A stretch of 7,524 nucleotides of DNA. Source: Rhizobiaceae bacterium. GTDB taxonomy: Bacteria > Pseudomonadota > Alphaproteobacteria > Rhizobiales > Rhizobiaceae. The notes beneath the pieces are model-generated. The model worked only from the letters and a program-made list of their open reading frames with translations. It was not told the origin of the DNA and searched no databases. Shown here piece by piece: positions 1-6,285 of this stretch; position 1 is the first letter of the stretch, and every line of letters starts with the position of its first letter. The position numbers were made by a program, and so were the translations under genes. The stretch covers positions 1 through 7,524 of the forward strand of contig JACMIV010000086.1 of NCBI GenBank assembly GCA_014380965.1, read 5' to 3'.

Positions 1-259
1 ATGAATAGCCGAGATCGCCCTGGACAAGGCCGGTGACCCAATCGAAATACTGCAGCGGCAACGGCTTATCGAGACCGTACTGCTCGCGCAGGAAGCCGAT
101 GCGATCGTCGCTGACGGATTCTCCTTGGGCGCGGAGCTCTGCGATGTAGGTGGAGAGATAATCGCCCGGCGGCAACTGGATGACGATGAAGACGAGCACC
201 GAGATCACGACGAGCGTGCCGAGCATCGTCAGAACGCGGTTGGCGAGATAGCCGAGCAT
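1..259 (-). CDS. DppB/OppB-type ABC transporter permease, N-terminal part (3' end outside window)
   Basis: Only the first 86 codons are present; the gene continues past position 1. The predicted protein starts Met-Leu-Gly-Tyr-Leu-Ala-Asn-Arg-Val-Leu, the usual cytoplasmic start of DppB/OppB permeases, followed by a first membrane helix (about residues 9-28), then Pro-Pro-Gly-Asp-Tyr (30-34) as in rhizobial Opp-family permeases. A periplasmic segment follows, with Leu-Arg-Glu-Gln-Tyr-Gly-Leu-Asp-Lys-Pro (59-68), a family hallmark, then Gln-Tyr-Phe-Asp-Trp and Gly-Asp-Leu-Gly-Tyr-Ser at the window edge. It forms one half of the inner-membrane channel; the partner (DppC type) would be expected next, outside the window. 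The ATPase for this channel is most likely the fused protein two genes upstream of the binding protein. Start is secure: strong ribosome site and an in-frame stop just upstream. Confidence 0.88.
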   Translation of the reverse strand, partial: MLGYLANRVLTMLGTLVVISVLVFIVIQLPPGDYLSTYIAELRAQGESVSDDRIGFLREQYGLDKPLPLQYFDWVTGLVQGDLGYS

Positions 260-277
260 CGAGGCTACGCCTTCCCG
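260..277 (-). promoter_or_regulatory. ribosome binding site of the permease gene with a small inverted repeat
   Basis: The 18 bases between the binding-protein TAA (280-278) and the permease ATG (259) contain GGGAAGG (276-270), a strong Shine-Dalgarno match. AGGC-GTA-GCCT (272-262), a perfect 4-base inverted repeat, overlaps its 3' end. An in-frame TAG at 268-266 rules out an earlier permease start, fixing the ATG at 259. The repeat is too short to be a terminator; it could modestly damp permease translation relative to the binding protein, but this is an inference. Confidence 0.55.
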
Positions 278-2278
278 TTATCGCACGGCTTCCGCGGATG
301 CCTGCTCGATGTCCGGGTCCTGGAAGAAGAACGTCTCCGGACGGTAGACGCCGAAGAAGGCGCCGGGATCCCAGTTGAAGACGGCCTTGTCCGGCACGTT
401 CCGCAGCCGGTCGGACACGACGACGATCTGGTCGACACCCGACACGATGCCGATGCGGAAGACCTCGTCGGCGTTGATGGCGAGCATCTCCTTCCAGATG
501 CGCGTCTTCTCCGCCTCGTCGGTCGTCGCCTGCCAGGCGGCGTTCAGCGTCAGCAGCGTCTCCGCCGCGGCAAGGTCGGGCGCTTCGCCCATCGTGTTCT
601 TGGTCTCGTAATGCATGCCCCAGACCGGCCATTCGCCCTGTTCGGAATTTGTCGGCGCGAGTTCTTCGGGGCTCGTCATCGGCGTCGGATAAGCGTTTTC
701 GAGCCCCGTCCAGACCGACATCTGCGTCGCGCCGGACGCGAGGCGGCGCGACAGCGTGTCGCGCTCGGTCGGCTTCGACAGGATCTGCAAGCCTATCTTG
801 CGGCAGTCTTCGGTGATGAGGCCAAGCACGTCGACTTGCTCTGTATCTTCGCCGGCCGTCTCGACGACGAGCATTGCCGGCCGCCCGTCCGGCAGGAGGC
901 GGATGCCGCCGGAATTCCTCTCAGTAAGGCCGAGCCCGTCGAGCAACGCATTGGCGCGATCGGGATCGTAGGTCGCAAAGCGTCTCGTCCGCTCGGCATC
1001 GTAAAGCGGCGAGCCCTCGAGGACGGTGTCGGTGACCGGCCGCGCGAGCCCATAGTAGATCGCCTGGTTGATGTCCTCGCGGTTGATTCCGAGCGACAGC
1101 GCGCGGCGGAAATCCGCTTTCCGGAAGAGATCGCGCCATACCGGATCGGCAGTGTTGAGGTTCGGGAACAGCGCGACCTTCGAGCCCTTGCCGCTCGTCC
1201 AGCGCCGAACCTCGTATTTCTGACGGTCCGCGGCGCGCTTCAGGAAGGCATAGTTTCCAAAGGAGAGGTAGTTCGCCTGAAGGTCCGCTTCGCCCGCGCC
1301 GGTCTTCGCCGGAATGAGACGTGAACTCGCGATGGTCATCGCGACATCGTCGATATAGGGAAGCTGGTGCCCGGCGGTATCGACCCGGTGGAAATAGGGG
1401 TTTCGGGCAAAGATGAATCGGTCCGACGGTGGCTCTGTCGCGAGCACCCAGGGCTGGAGCGATGGCATGTCGGGATTGGAATTTTTGTAGGACTGGTCGT
1501 ACTTGAAGTGTAGCGCGACCCAGTTCCGCTGCTTCTTCTTCTCGACGAGCTTGGCGATCGCCGCCTCGCCCACATGCTTCCGGTGGAACTGCTTCAGGTA
1601 ATGTGCGGGCCGGAAGATGTCTAAGGGCTGCGCGCCGGCGAGCGCGGGCAGGAAGAATGGATTGGGCTTAGACCACTCGTAGCGGATGGTGAGGTCGTCA
1701 ACGAAGGTCACCTTCGGCGCCTCGCCGTCCACCATCAGCTCACGCGGCGGCCCATGCGGCGTGAGTTCCGCGTCTCCGATGAGGTCTTCCCAGTAGTAGC
1801 GAAAGTCTTCCGCTGTGAACGGCGCGCCGTCCGACCAGCGATGCCCCTTGCGCAGACGGATGGTAAAGATACGCTCGCCCTCTATGTCGATGGCTCGGGC
1901 AAGGTCCGGCTCGATATTCTGGTCGGGCGTGTAGCCGGCGAGGCGAGAATAGCCGTAGACGACCATGCGACGGACGTCCTTGGCCTGCGCCTCGATGATG
2001 CGGAGCGTTCCGCCGTAGGTCCCCGTTTCGACGCCGCGCGCCCCCATATCGAGGATCAGAGGCTCCTCGGGGACGCGTTGTTCCACGGGCGGCAGATCGC
2101 CCGCCGCAACGGCCTTCGCAAGCACCGGCGGCTCGACCATCTCGGCGGTCGCCGTGCCAAGCCCGAGGACGAGCCCCGCCATCGCCAAAGCTGCGGAAAA
2201 CACCGTGCGACCGTTGCACCTGGTCCGCTTGGAGCGACCGCCATTCATCGCCTTGCCGTCGTCTGCCGCCATCGTCAT
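278..2278 (-). CDS. ABC transporter substrate-binding protein, family 5 (large, Agp-like)
   Basis: 666 residues. It is an extracytoplasmic solute-binding protein that would deliver ligand to the permease encoded immediately downstream. The N-terminus has a basic region (Lys-Arg-Thr-Arg, 17-20), a hydrophobic core (about 25-42) and an Ala-Thr-Ala site, suggesting signal peptidase I cleavage after residue 45; there is no lipobox. The mature protein shows family 5 hallmarks: Gly-Gly-Thr-Leu-Arg (89-93), Leu-Arg-Lys-Gly-His-Arg-Trp-Ser-Asp-Gly (142-151), Phe-Thr-Ala-Glu-Asp-Phe (154-159), Arg-Pro-Ala-His-Tyr-Leu-Lys (223-229) and Arg-Arg-Ala-Leu-Ser-Leu-Gly-Ile (391-398). It is longer than E. coli DppA/OppA (about 540) and resembles the large rhizobial group that includes the alpha-galactoside binder AgpA, so sugar ligands are plausible. 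Start uncertain: ATG at 2278 (12 bases after the methyltransferase, weak site), 2272 or 2248; the last gives a more usual signal-peptide length. Confidence 0.92.
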   Translation of the reverse strand: MTMAADDGKAMNGGRSKRTRCNGRTVFSAALAMAGLVLGLGTATAEMVEPPVLAKAVAAGDLPPVEQRVPEEPLILDMGARGVETGTYGGTLRIIEAQAKDVRRMVVYGYSRLAGYTPDQNIEPDLARAIDIEGERIFTIRLRKGHRWSDGAPFTAEDFRYYWEDLIGDAELTPHGPPRELMVDGEAPKVTFVDDLTIRYEWSKPNPFFLPALAGAQPLDIFRPAHYLKQFHRKHVGEAAIAKLVEKKKQRNWVALHFKYDQSYKNSNPDMPSLQPWVLATEPPSDRFIFARNPYFHRVDTAGHQLPYIDDVAMTIASSRLIPAKTGAGEADLQANYLSFGNYAFLKRAADRQKYEVRRWTSGKGSKVALFPNLNTADPVWRDLFRKADFRRALSLGINREDINQAIYYGLARPVTDTVLEGSPLYDAERTRRFATYDPDRANALLDGLGLTERNSGGIRLLPDGRPAMLVVETAGEDTEQVDVLGLITEDCRKIGLQILSKPTERDTLSRRLASGATQMSVWTGLENAYPTPMTSPEELAPTNSEQGEWPVWGMHYETKNTMGEAPDLAAAETLLTLNAAWQATTDEAEKTRIWKEMLAINADEVFRIGIVSGVDQIVVVSDRLRNVPDKAVFNWDPGAFFGVYRPETFFFQDPDIEQASAEAVR

Positions 2279-2290
2279 GTCAGACTCGCT

Positions 2291-3565
2291 TCAATTCTTG
2301 CCGCTCGGCGCGATCAGGTAGTTGGAGTGGCCTTTATCGGAGAAGATGCGCTCGACCCTGTAATGGTTCCGCCGCGTCCAGTCCACGAATTCGGCCGTGT
2401 TGTCATTGGCGATCTCGATGAAGATCAGAGGTCGAGCGGTCTCGATCACTGTCTTCGCCCCCGCGAGCACTTTCATCTCCATGCGTTCCACATCGATCTT
2501 CAGAAAGTCGGGCGCCCGCGTCAAGACGTCATCCAACCTGACGACCTCGATCTCCCCTCCCGAGCCCGCTTCGAGGCGCGAGGCGCCGAGGCCTCCGCGC
2601 TCCGACCGGATCACCCGCGCGCGGCCAGGCGCATCCGAAAGCCCGAGGCAGAGGTGGCAGAGATCGACGGTGTCGAGACCGTTCTCGGCGACCGTCCGCG
2701 AGAGGATCGCGGCGATGTCCGGCAGCGGCTCGAAAGGGAGAACGGAAGCCGCGCGCATGGGCCCCGCGAAGTAGACGGTGTGGTTGCCGGTATTGGCGCC
2801 GATGTCGACGATGTGCCGCCCTTCGCCGAGCCTGTCCGCCAGCACCCGAAGCTCCGCCGCCTCGAAGAACTGCCCGCGCGTCTGCTCGCGCTCGATGCCC
2901 GCGTTCCGCCCCGTATAGGGCAGGCGATAGGTCTCGGCGCCGTGATGGACGGGGAGGAAGACCGGCGCGCGCTCCAGACGGTCCAGCACAAAGGCGCGGC
3001 CGTTGTCGGAGAGGAGTGCGGGTTCGGTGGCGACGTCGAAGAGCGGCTGGGCGAACTTGATGCAGCGGTGGTTGCCGAAGAGGCGAAAGAGGTGGTCGAG
3101 GGCGGCGGTTTCGCCAGATGACCCCGACGGCGAAGATTGGCCACCCAATACCGCCCGAATCACGGGCGTCCTCATGACGGCCGTGCGTCCCACCCACCAG
3201 TGCAGCAGCGCATGGGGCAGACGATCCGCCGCCTCGAAGGCGAGCCGTGATGGTCGCCAGATGCTTTCCGAGGCTCCCGCGACATGAACCGCGCCAAAGA
3301 TCGCATCATAGGCGCCAAGCGCTGGTGCAAGGAGCGCGAACGTGTCCGCGCGTAGCGCCTCGTCTCGTTCGGGCGCGACTAGCCAGTCGCAGCCGTTTGC
3401 CTCCGCCAGCTCGCAAGCCTGCCGAAGTCCTTCCGCAAAATCTGTCGCACCGCCCGGCGACCGTTCGATGCGCACCACGTCCGAGAAGGCGCCCCGATCG
3501 GCCGGCAGCGCGGCGCTTCCCGGCGCCACGACGACGGCAAGTCTGTTTCGCCCGTTTTCGATCAT
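2291..3565 (-). CDS. FkbM-family methyltransferase with N-terminal GT2-like domain
   Basis: 424 residues. The C-terminal half (about 231-424) is an FkbM SAM-dependent methyltransferase: motif I His-Ile-Val-Asp-Ile-Gly-Ala-Asn-Thr-Gly-Asn-His (251-262), Phe-Glu-Pro (278-280) closing the second strand, Asp-Phe-Leu-Lys-Ile-Asp-Val-Glu (353-360) and Phe-Ile-Glu-Ile (382-385). Many family members O-methylate sugars of surface or secreted glycans. One familiar position differs: Glu-Arg-Met-Glu in place of the common Glu-Gly-Met-Glu (360-363). Residues 1-200 resemble the middle and end of a GT2 GT-A fold (Cys-Asp-Trp-Leu-Val at 59-63; Trp-Trp-Val-Gly-Arg at 123-127), but the expected Asp-x-Asp is replaced by Pro-Glu-Arg-Asp and the nucleotide-binding start is missing, so transferase activity is doubtful. 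Start 3565 overlaps the lyase stop (ATGA). An open frame reaches 4012, but it runs antisense to no homology and inside the lyase gene. Cytoplasmic. Confidence 0.85.
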   Translation of the reverse strand: MIENGRNRLAVVVAPGSAALPADRGAFSDVVRIERSPGGATDFAEGLRQACELAEANGCDWLVAPERDEALRADTFALLAPALGAYDAIFGAVHVAGASESIWRPSRLAFEAADRLPHALLHWWVGRTAVMRTPVIRAVLGGQSSPSGSSGETAALDHLFRLFGNHRCIKFAQPLFDVATEPALLSDNGRAFVLDRLERAPVFLPVHHGAETYRLPYTGRNAGIEREQTRGQFFEAAELRVLADRLGEGRHIVDIGANTGNHTVYFAGPMRAASVLPFEPLPDIAAILSRTVAENGLDTVDLCHLCLGLSDAPGRARVIRSERGGLGASRLEAGSGGEIEVVRLDDVLTRAPDFLKIDVERMEMKVLAGAKTVIETARPLIFIEIANDNTAEFVDWTRRNHYRVERIFSDKGHSNYLIAPSGKN

Positions 3566-4404
3566 GCCGGCTCGGTGACAGCGACAGCGCCGACCGCCAG
3601 CCTGTGCACGCGTGCGGGATCGACCGCGTCGTAGCCCGGTCCGCGACTGTAATTGTCGTGATAGCCCACGAGCGGCGTCTCGATCGGACCGCTGGCATAA
3701 AGGCCGAGCTTGAAATACGGCGCCTGATCCTCGTTCGGATAGCCGAGCGGACCGCGGAACGAGAAGAGCGGCTTCCCGTCGAGAAAGGCGTCGATCTCGG
3801 ACGGACCATGGCGTGACCAGTGAATGCGGAAGACGAAATCCATCCAGCGGCCAAGCGCCACCTCCGCCGTCTCGTGGAAGAGATGGACGGTCTCGGGATC
3901 GGGCGAGGCGACGGGGGAGGCGGCGCCCGTGAAGCGCAGGCGGCCGTCGAGGTAACGGATCGCGAGCGGCGGCTTGCCGGAGGGATCGCCGAGCCGCGCC
4001 TGATCGTGCCACTGCGCGAGCACGACGCCCGTTTCCCGCGGCGGCGCGAAATCTTCGGCAAGGTACGTTGCAAAGCCGTACCAGGTGTCGGTTTCGAACG
4101 GCGCGTTGTACCAGTCGCGGAGCTCCGCCCGAATGCCCTGACTGACGCGGTCGCCGGGCCGGAGCTCGAAGCGGCAGGCCTTCGTGCCGACGCGCTTCAC
4201 CTCACCTTGGACCCTTGCCGAATGCGGTCCCACGAGGCGGCGCACGCTCCAGCCGTCGAGCGTGCCGGTCTCGAAGTCGAGATGGACGACCGGCTCGCCT
4301 TTCGGGTCGATGGCGAGAGCGCGGGCGATCTCGGCATGTTCGCCCGGCGTCCGCCCGCCGAGTTCGCCCTTGCTCGCCGGCATAGGCGGCAGCGAAACCG
4401 GCAT
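3562..4404 (-). other. polysaccharide lyase (heparin lyase I/PL20-like) module, possible independent 280-residue product
   Basis: This marks the C-terminal part of the fused gene from the internal ATG (Met628) to the stop. The lyase similarity starts near residue 664 with His-Leu-Asp-Phe-Glu-Thr-Gly, the typical opening strand of this family. Gln758-Trp-His760 matches the Gln-x-His pair, and Lys859/Tyr863 the Lys-x-x-x-Tyr pair, described for Bacteroides heparin lyase I (from memory, Gln149/His151 and Lys353/Tyr357). The key residues therefore appear intact rather than decayed. There is no signal peptide whether the module is made as a fusion or from Met628, so it would act in the cytoplasm. 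Family members cut heparin/heparan sulfate, glucuronan or other uronate polymers; the sequence does not say which. Domain call fairly sure, separate translation speculative. Confidence 0.7.
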
Positions 4405-6285
4405 CGCCAAGTCCTTCTGCGCACGAACGAAGTGGCCGGGGCCGATTTTGACGAGATGCGGCTCGCCGGTCTTGTCCGCACCGAAGGGCGCCGCCCAGGC
4501 GCACGGGTCGGACTGCCGCTCGAGGCTGATCCTTGCAAAATCCAGCCGGCGGCTCGGGTCCGGCTGCGGCACGGCGGCGATCAGCGCCTTGGTGTAGGGA
4601 TGGAGCGCGTTGCGGAACAGCGCTTCGCGGGGCGCGAGCTCGACGATGCGGCCGGCCGCCATGACGGCGATGCGATCGGCGAGATAGTCGACGACGGCGA
4701 GATTGTGGGAGATGAAGAGGTAGGTGAGGCCGAGCGCCGACCGAAGGTCGCGCAGAAGATTCAGGATCTGCGCTTGGATCGACACGTCGAGCGCGGAGAC
4801 CGGCTCGTCGAAGATGATCAGCTCCGGCTCGAGCGCGAGCGCCCGGGCGATGCCGAGCCGCTGGCGCTGGCCGCCGGAAAAGGAATGCGGGTAGCGGTTC
4901 ATGTGGCTGTCGTCGAGGCCGACGAGGCGCAGGAGTTCCGAGACCCGCGCTCGCCGGGACTTGGTGTCGCCGATGCCGTGGATCACCAGCGGCTCGGACA
5001 GGATCGACAGCACCGTCATCCTCGGATTGAGCGCCGAATACGGGTTCTGGAAGACGTATTGGACGCGGCGGCGCCAGTCCCGCAGCGGCTCGCCTTCGAG
5101 CTTGAGGACGTCGATCCTACCGCCGTCGCCCGCCATCTCGACGCTTCCCGCATCCGCCTCGATCGAGCGCACGATGATCTTCGAGAGCGTCGTCTTCCCG
5201 CAGCCGCTTTCCCCGACGAGACCGAGACACTCGCCGCGGCGGATGTCGAGATCGACGCCGGCGACCGCCAGTGAGGACGGCGCCTTCGCCTTTTTGAACC
5301 AGCTCGTCTCGCTGCGACTGGTGAAGCCCTTCTCGATTCCGCGCACCATGAGGAGCACCTCGCCCTCCGCGCCCGCGCGCGCGTCCTTTCCCCTGCCCAA
5401 CGCGGTGCGCCGCGCCCCTGCAGCAGCCATGTCCACCTTGATCTCGCGGATCGGCGTCAGCCGCTCGCCCGGCAACATGTCGAAGCGCGGGACGGCGGCG
5501 AGGAGCGCCTTGAGGTACGGGTGGCGCGGCTCGGCGAAGAGATCGGCGGCGGTCCCCGCCTCCATCGCCTTGCCGTGATGGACGACCACCATCTCGTCCG
5601 CCATGTTGGCGACGACGCCGAGATCGTGGGCGATGAGGAGGATCGCGGTCCCGTTCGCCTCCTGCATCGCCTTCATGAGTTTCAGGATTTCCGCTTGAAC
5701 GGTGACGTCGAGCGCCGTCGTCGGCTCGTCGGCGATGAGCAGAGCCGGCTTGCAGATCATCGCCATCGCGATCATCGCGCGCTGACAGAGGCCACCCGAC
5801 AGCTCGAACGGATAGGCGTCGACCTTCGTCTCCGGGTTCGGGAAACCGACGGCGGCGAGCCCCTCGACCGCCGCCTTTCGCGCGGTCTTGTCGTCGGCGC
5901 CGCGATGGATCTTCAGCGCCTCGCCGATCTGGTCGCCGATCGTGTGGTAGGCCGAAAACGAGGTCGTCGGCTCCTGGAAGATCATCGATATCCGCGCGCC
6001 GCGAATCGCTGCGAACTCCTTGGAACGCGTGTCGAGACCGGCAAGGTCCACCGCGCTCGCTCCCTTCTCCTGGAAGAGGATGCGCCCGTCGAGGCGCCGC
6101 GCGATCGGCGGCAGGATGCCCATGATGGCCTGCGCGGTGACCGACTTGCCGGAGCCCGATTCGCCGACGATCGCGACCGTCTTGCCCGGCTCGACGCGGA
6201 ACGAAAGCCCGTTCACCGCGCGCGTCGTGCCCGCCATCGTCCTGAATTCGACGGCGAGGTTCTCGACGCGCAGAAGATCGCTCAT
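3562..6285 (-). CDS. fused Opp/Dpp-type dual ABC ATPase plus polysaccharide lyase domain
   Basis: 907 residues in one unbroken frame. Residues 1-270 are a DppD-like ATPase: Walker A GESGSGKS (41-48), Q-loop FQEP (103-106), signature LSGGLCQR (162-169), Walker B ending DEPTTALD (186-193), H-loop His220. Residues 311-622 are a DppF-like ATPase: Walker A GESGCGKT (358-365), FQNP (412-415), FSGGQRQR (469-476), DEPVSALD (493-500), His527, plus the usual oligopeptide-transporter tail ending Gly-Pro-Gly-His-Phe-Val-Arg. Such two-ATPase fusions are common and normally end there. Here about 40 linker residues lead to a jelly-roll lyase domain (about 664-890) like heparin lyase I/PL20, with Arg-Ala-Glu-Leu-Arg (719-723), QWH (758-760) and Lys859-x-Gly-x-Tyr863. 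It should power the importer whose binding protein and permease lie downstream, and cleave uronic-acid polysaccharide in the cytoplasm. The start at 6285 fits the ATGA overlap, a GGGAG/GGAG site and the family N-terminus, although the frame stays open to 6792. The lyase substrate is unknown. Confidence 0.9.
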   Translation of the reverse strand: MSDLLRVENLAVEFRTMAGTTRAVNGLSFRVEPGKTVAIVGESGSGKSVTAQAIMGILPPIARRLDGRILFQEKGASAVDLAGLDTRSKEFAAIRGARISMIFQEPTTSFSAYHTIGDQIGEALKIHRGADDKTARKAAVEGLAAVGFPNPETKVDAYPFELSGGLCQRAMIAMAMICKPALLIADEPTTALDVTVQAEILKLMKAMQEANGTAILLIAHDLGVVANMADEMVVVHHGKAMEAGTAADLFAEPRHPYLKALLAAVPRFDMLPGERLTPIREIKVDMAAAGARRTALGRGKDARAGAEGEVLLMVRGIEKGFTSRSETSWFKKAKAPSSLAVAGVDLDIRRGECLGLVGESGCGKTTLSKIIVRSIEADAGSVEMAGDGGRIDVLKLEGEPLRDWRRRVQYVFQNPYSALNPRMTVLSILSEPLVIHGIGDTKSRRARVSELLRLVGLDDSHMNRYPHSFSGGQRQRLGIARALALEPELIIFDEPVSALDVSIQAQILNLLRDLRSALGLTYLFISHNLAVVDYLADRIAVMAAGRIVELAPREALFRNALHPYTKALIAAVPQPDPSRRLDFARISLERQSDPCAWAAPFGADKTGEPHLVKIGPGHFVRAQKDLAMPVSLPPMPASKGELGGRTPGEHAEIARALAIDPKGEPVVHLDFETGTLDGWSVRRLVGPHSARVQGEVKRVGTKACRFELRPGDRVSQGIRAELRDWYNAPFETDTWYGFATYLAEDFAPPRETGVVLAQWHDQARLGDPSGKPPLAIRYLDGRLRFTGAASPVASPDPETVHLFHETAEVALGRWMDFVFRIHWSRHGPSEIDAFLDGKPLFSFRGPLGYPNEDQAPYFKLGLYASGPIETPLVGYHDNYSRGPGYDAVDPARVHRLAVGAVAVTEPA
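4402..4416 (-). promoter_or_regulatory. internal ribosome binding site and ATG before the lyase module
   Basis: Inside the fused gene, AAGGA (4416-4412) is followed by a 7-base spacer and an in-frame ATG (4404-4402, Met628). Both motif and spacing are better than at most true gene starts in this window. It sits just after the end of normal DppF homology and just before the lyase domain, where a separate lyase gene would be expected to start. It may be a live internal start or a relic of a once separate gene; chance cannot be excluded. Confidence 0.45.

Noticed and set aside
66..632. Minus-strand open frame of 188 codons near the binding-protein/permease junction
   Set aside because: It is a frame-shifted shadow of the end of the binding protein and the start of the permease, both of which are recognisable in other frames.
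125..1324. Long plus-strand open frame (399 codons) antisense to the binding-protein gene
   Set aside because: It is Arg/Asp/Val-rich without recognisable domains and lies opposite a clearly conserved gene; open antisense frames are expected at this GC content.
1754..3121. Plus-strand open frame of 455 codons across the methyltransferase and binding-protein genes
   Set aside because: It crosses the junction of two real minus-strand genes, has low-complexity Arg/Glu/Val composition and no family resemblance.
3566..4012. Upstream extension of the methyltransferase frame
   Set aside because: It overlaps the lyase domain in another frame and gives Arg-rich non-homologous sequence; the ATG at 3565 with its ATGA overlap is the better start.
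3562..4404. Naming the lyase a heparinase
   Set aside because: Only the fold and active-site pattern can be read; substrates in this family include glucuronan and other uronates, and free-living alphaproteobacteria rarely meet heparin.
3820..5274. Plus-strand open frame of 484 codons antisense to the ATPase-lyase gene
   Set aside because: Its sequence mirrors conserved ATPase codons on the other strand and shows no domain of its own.
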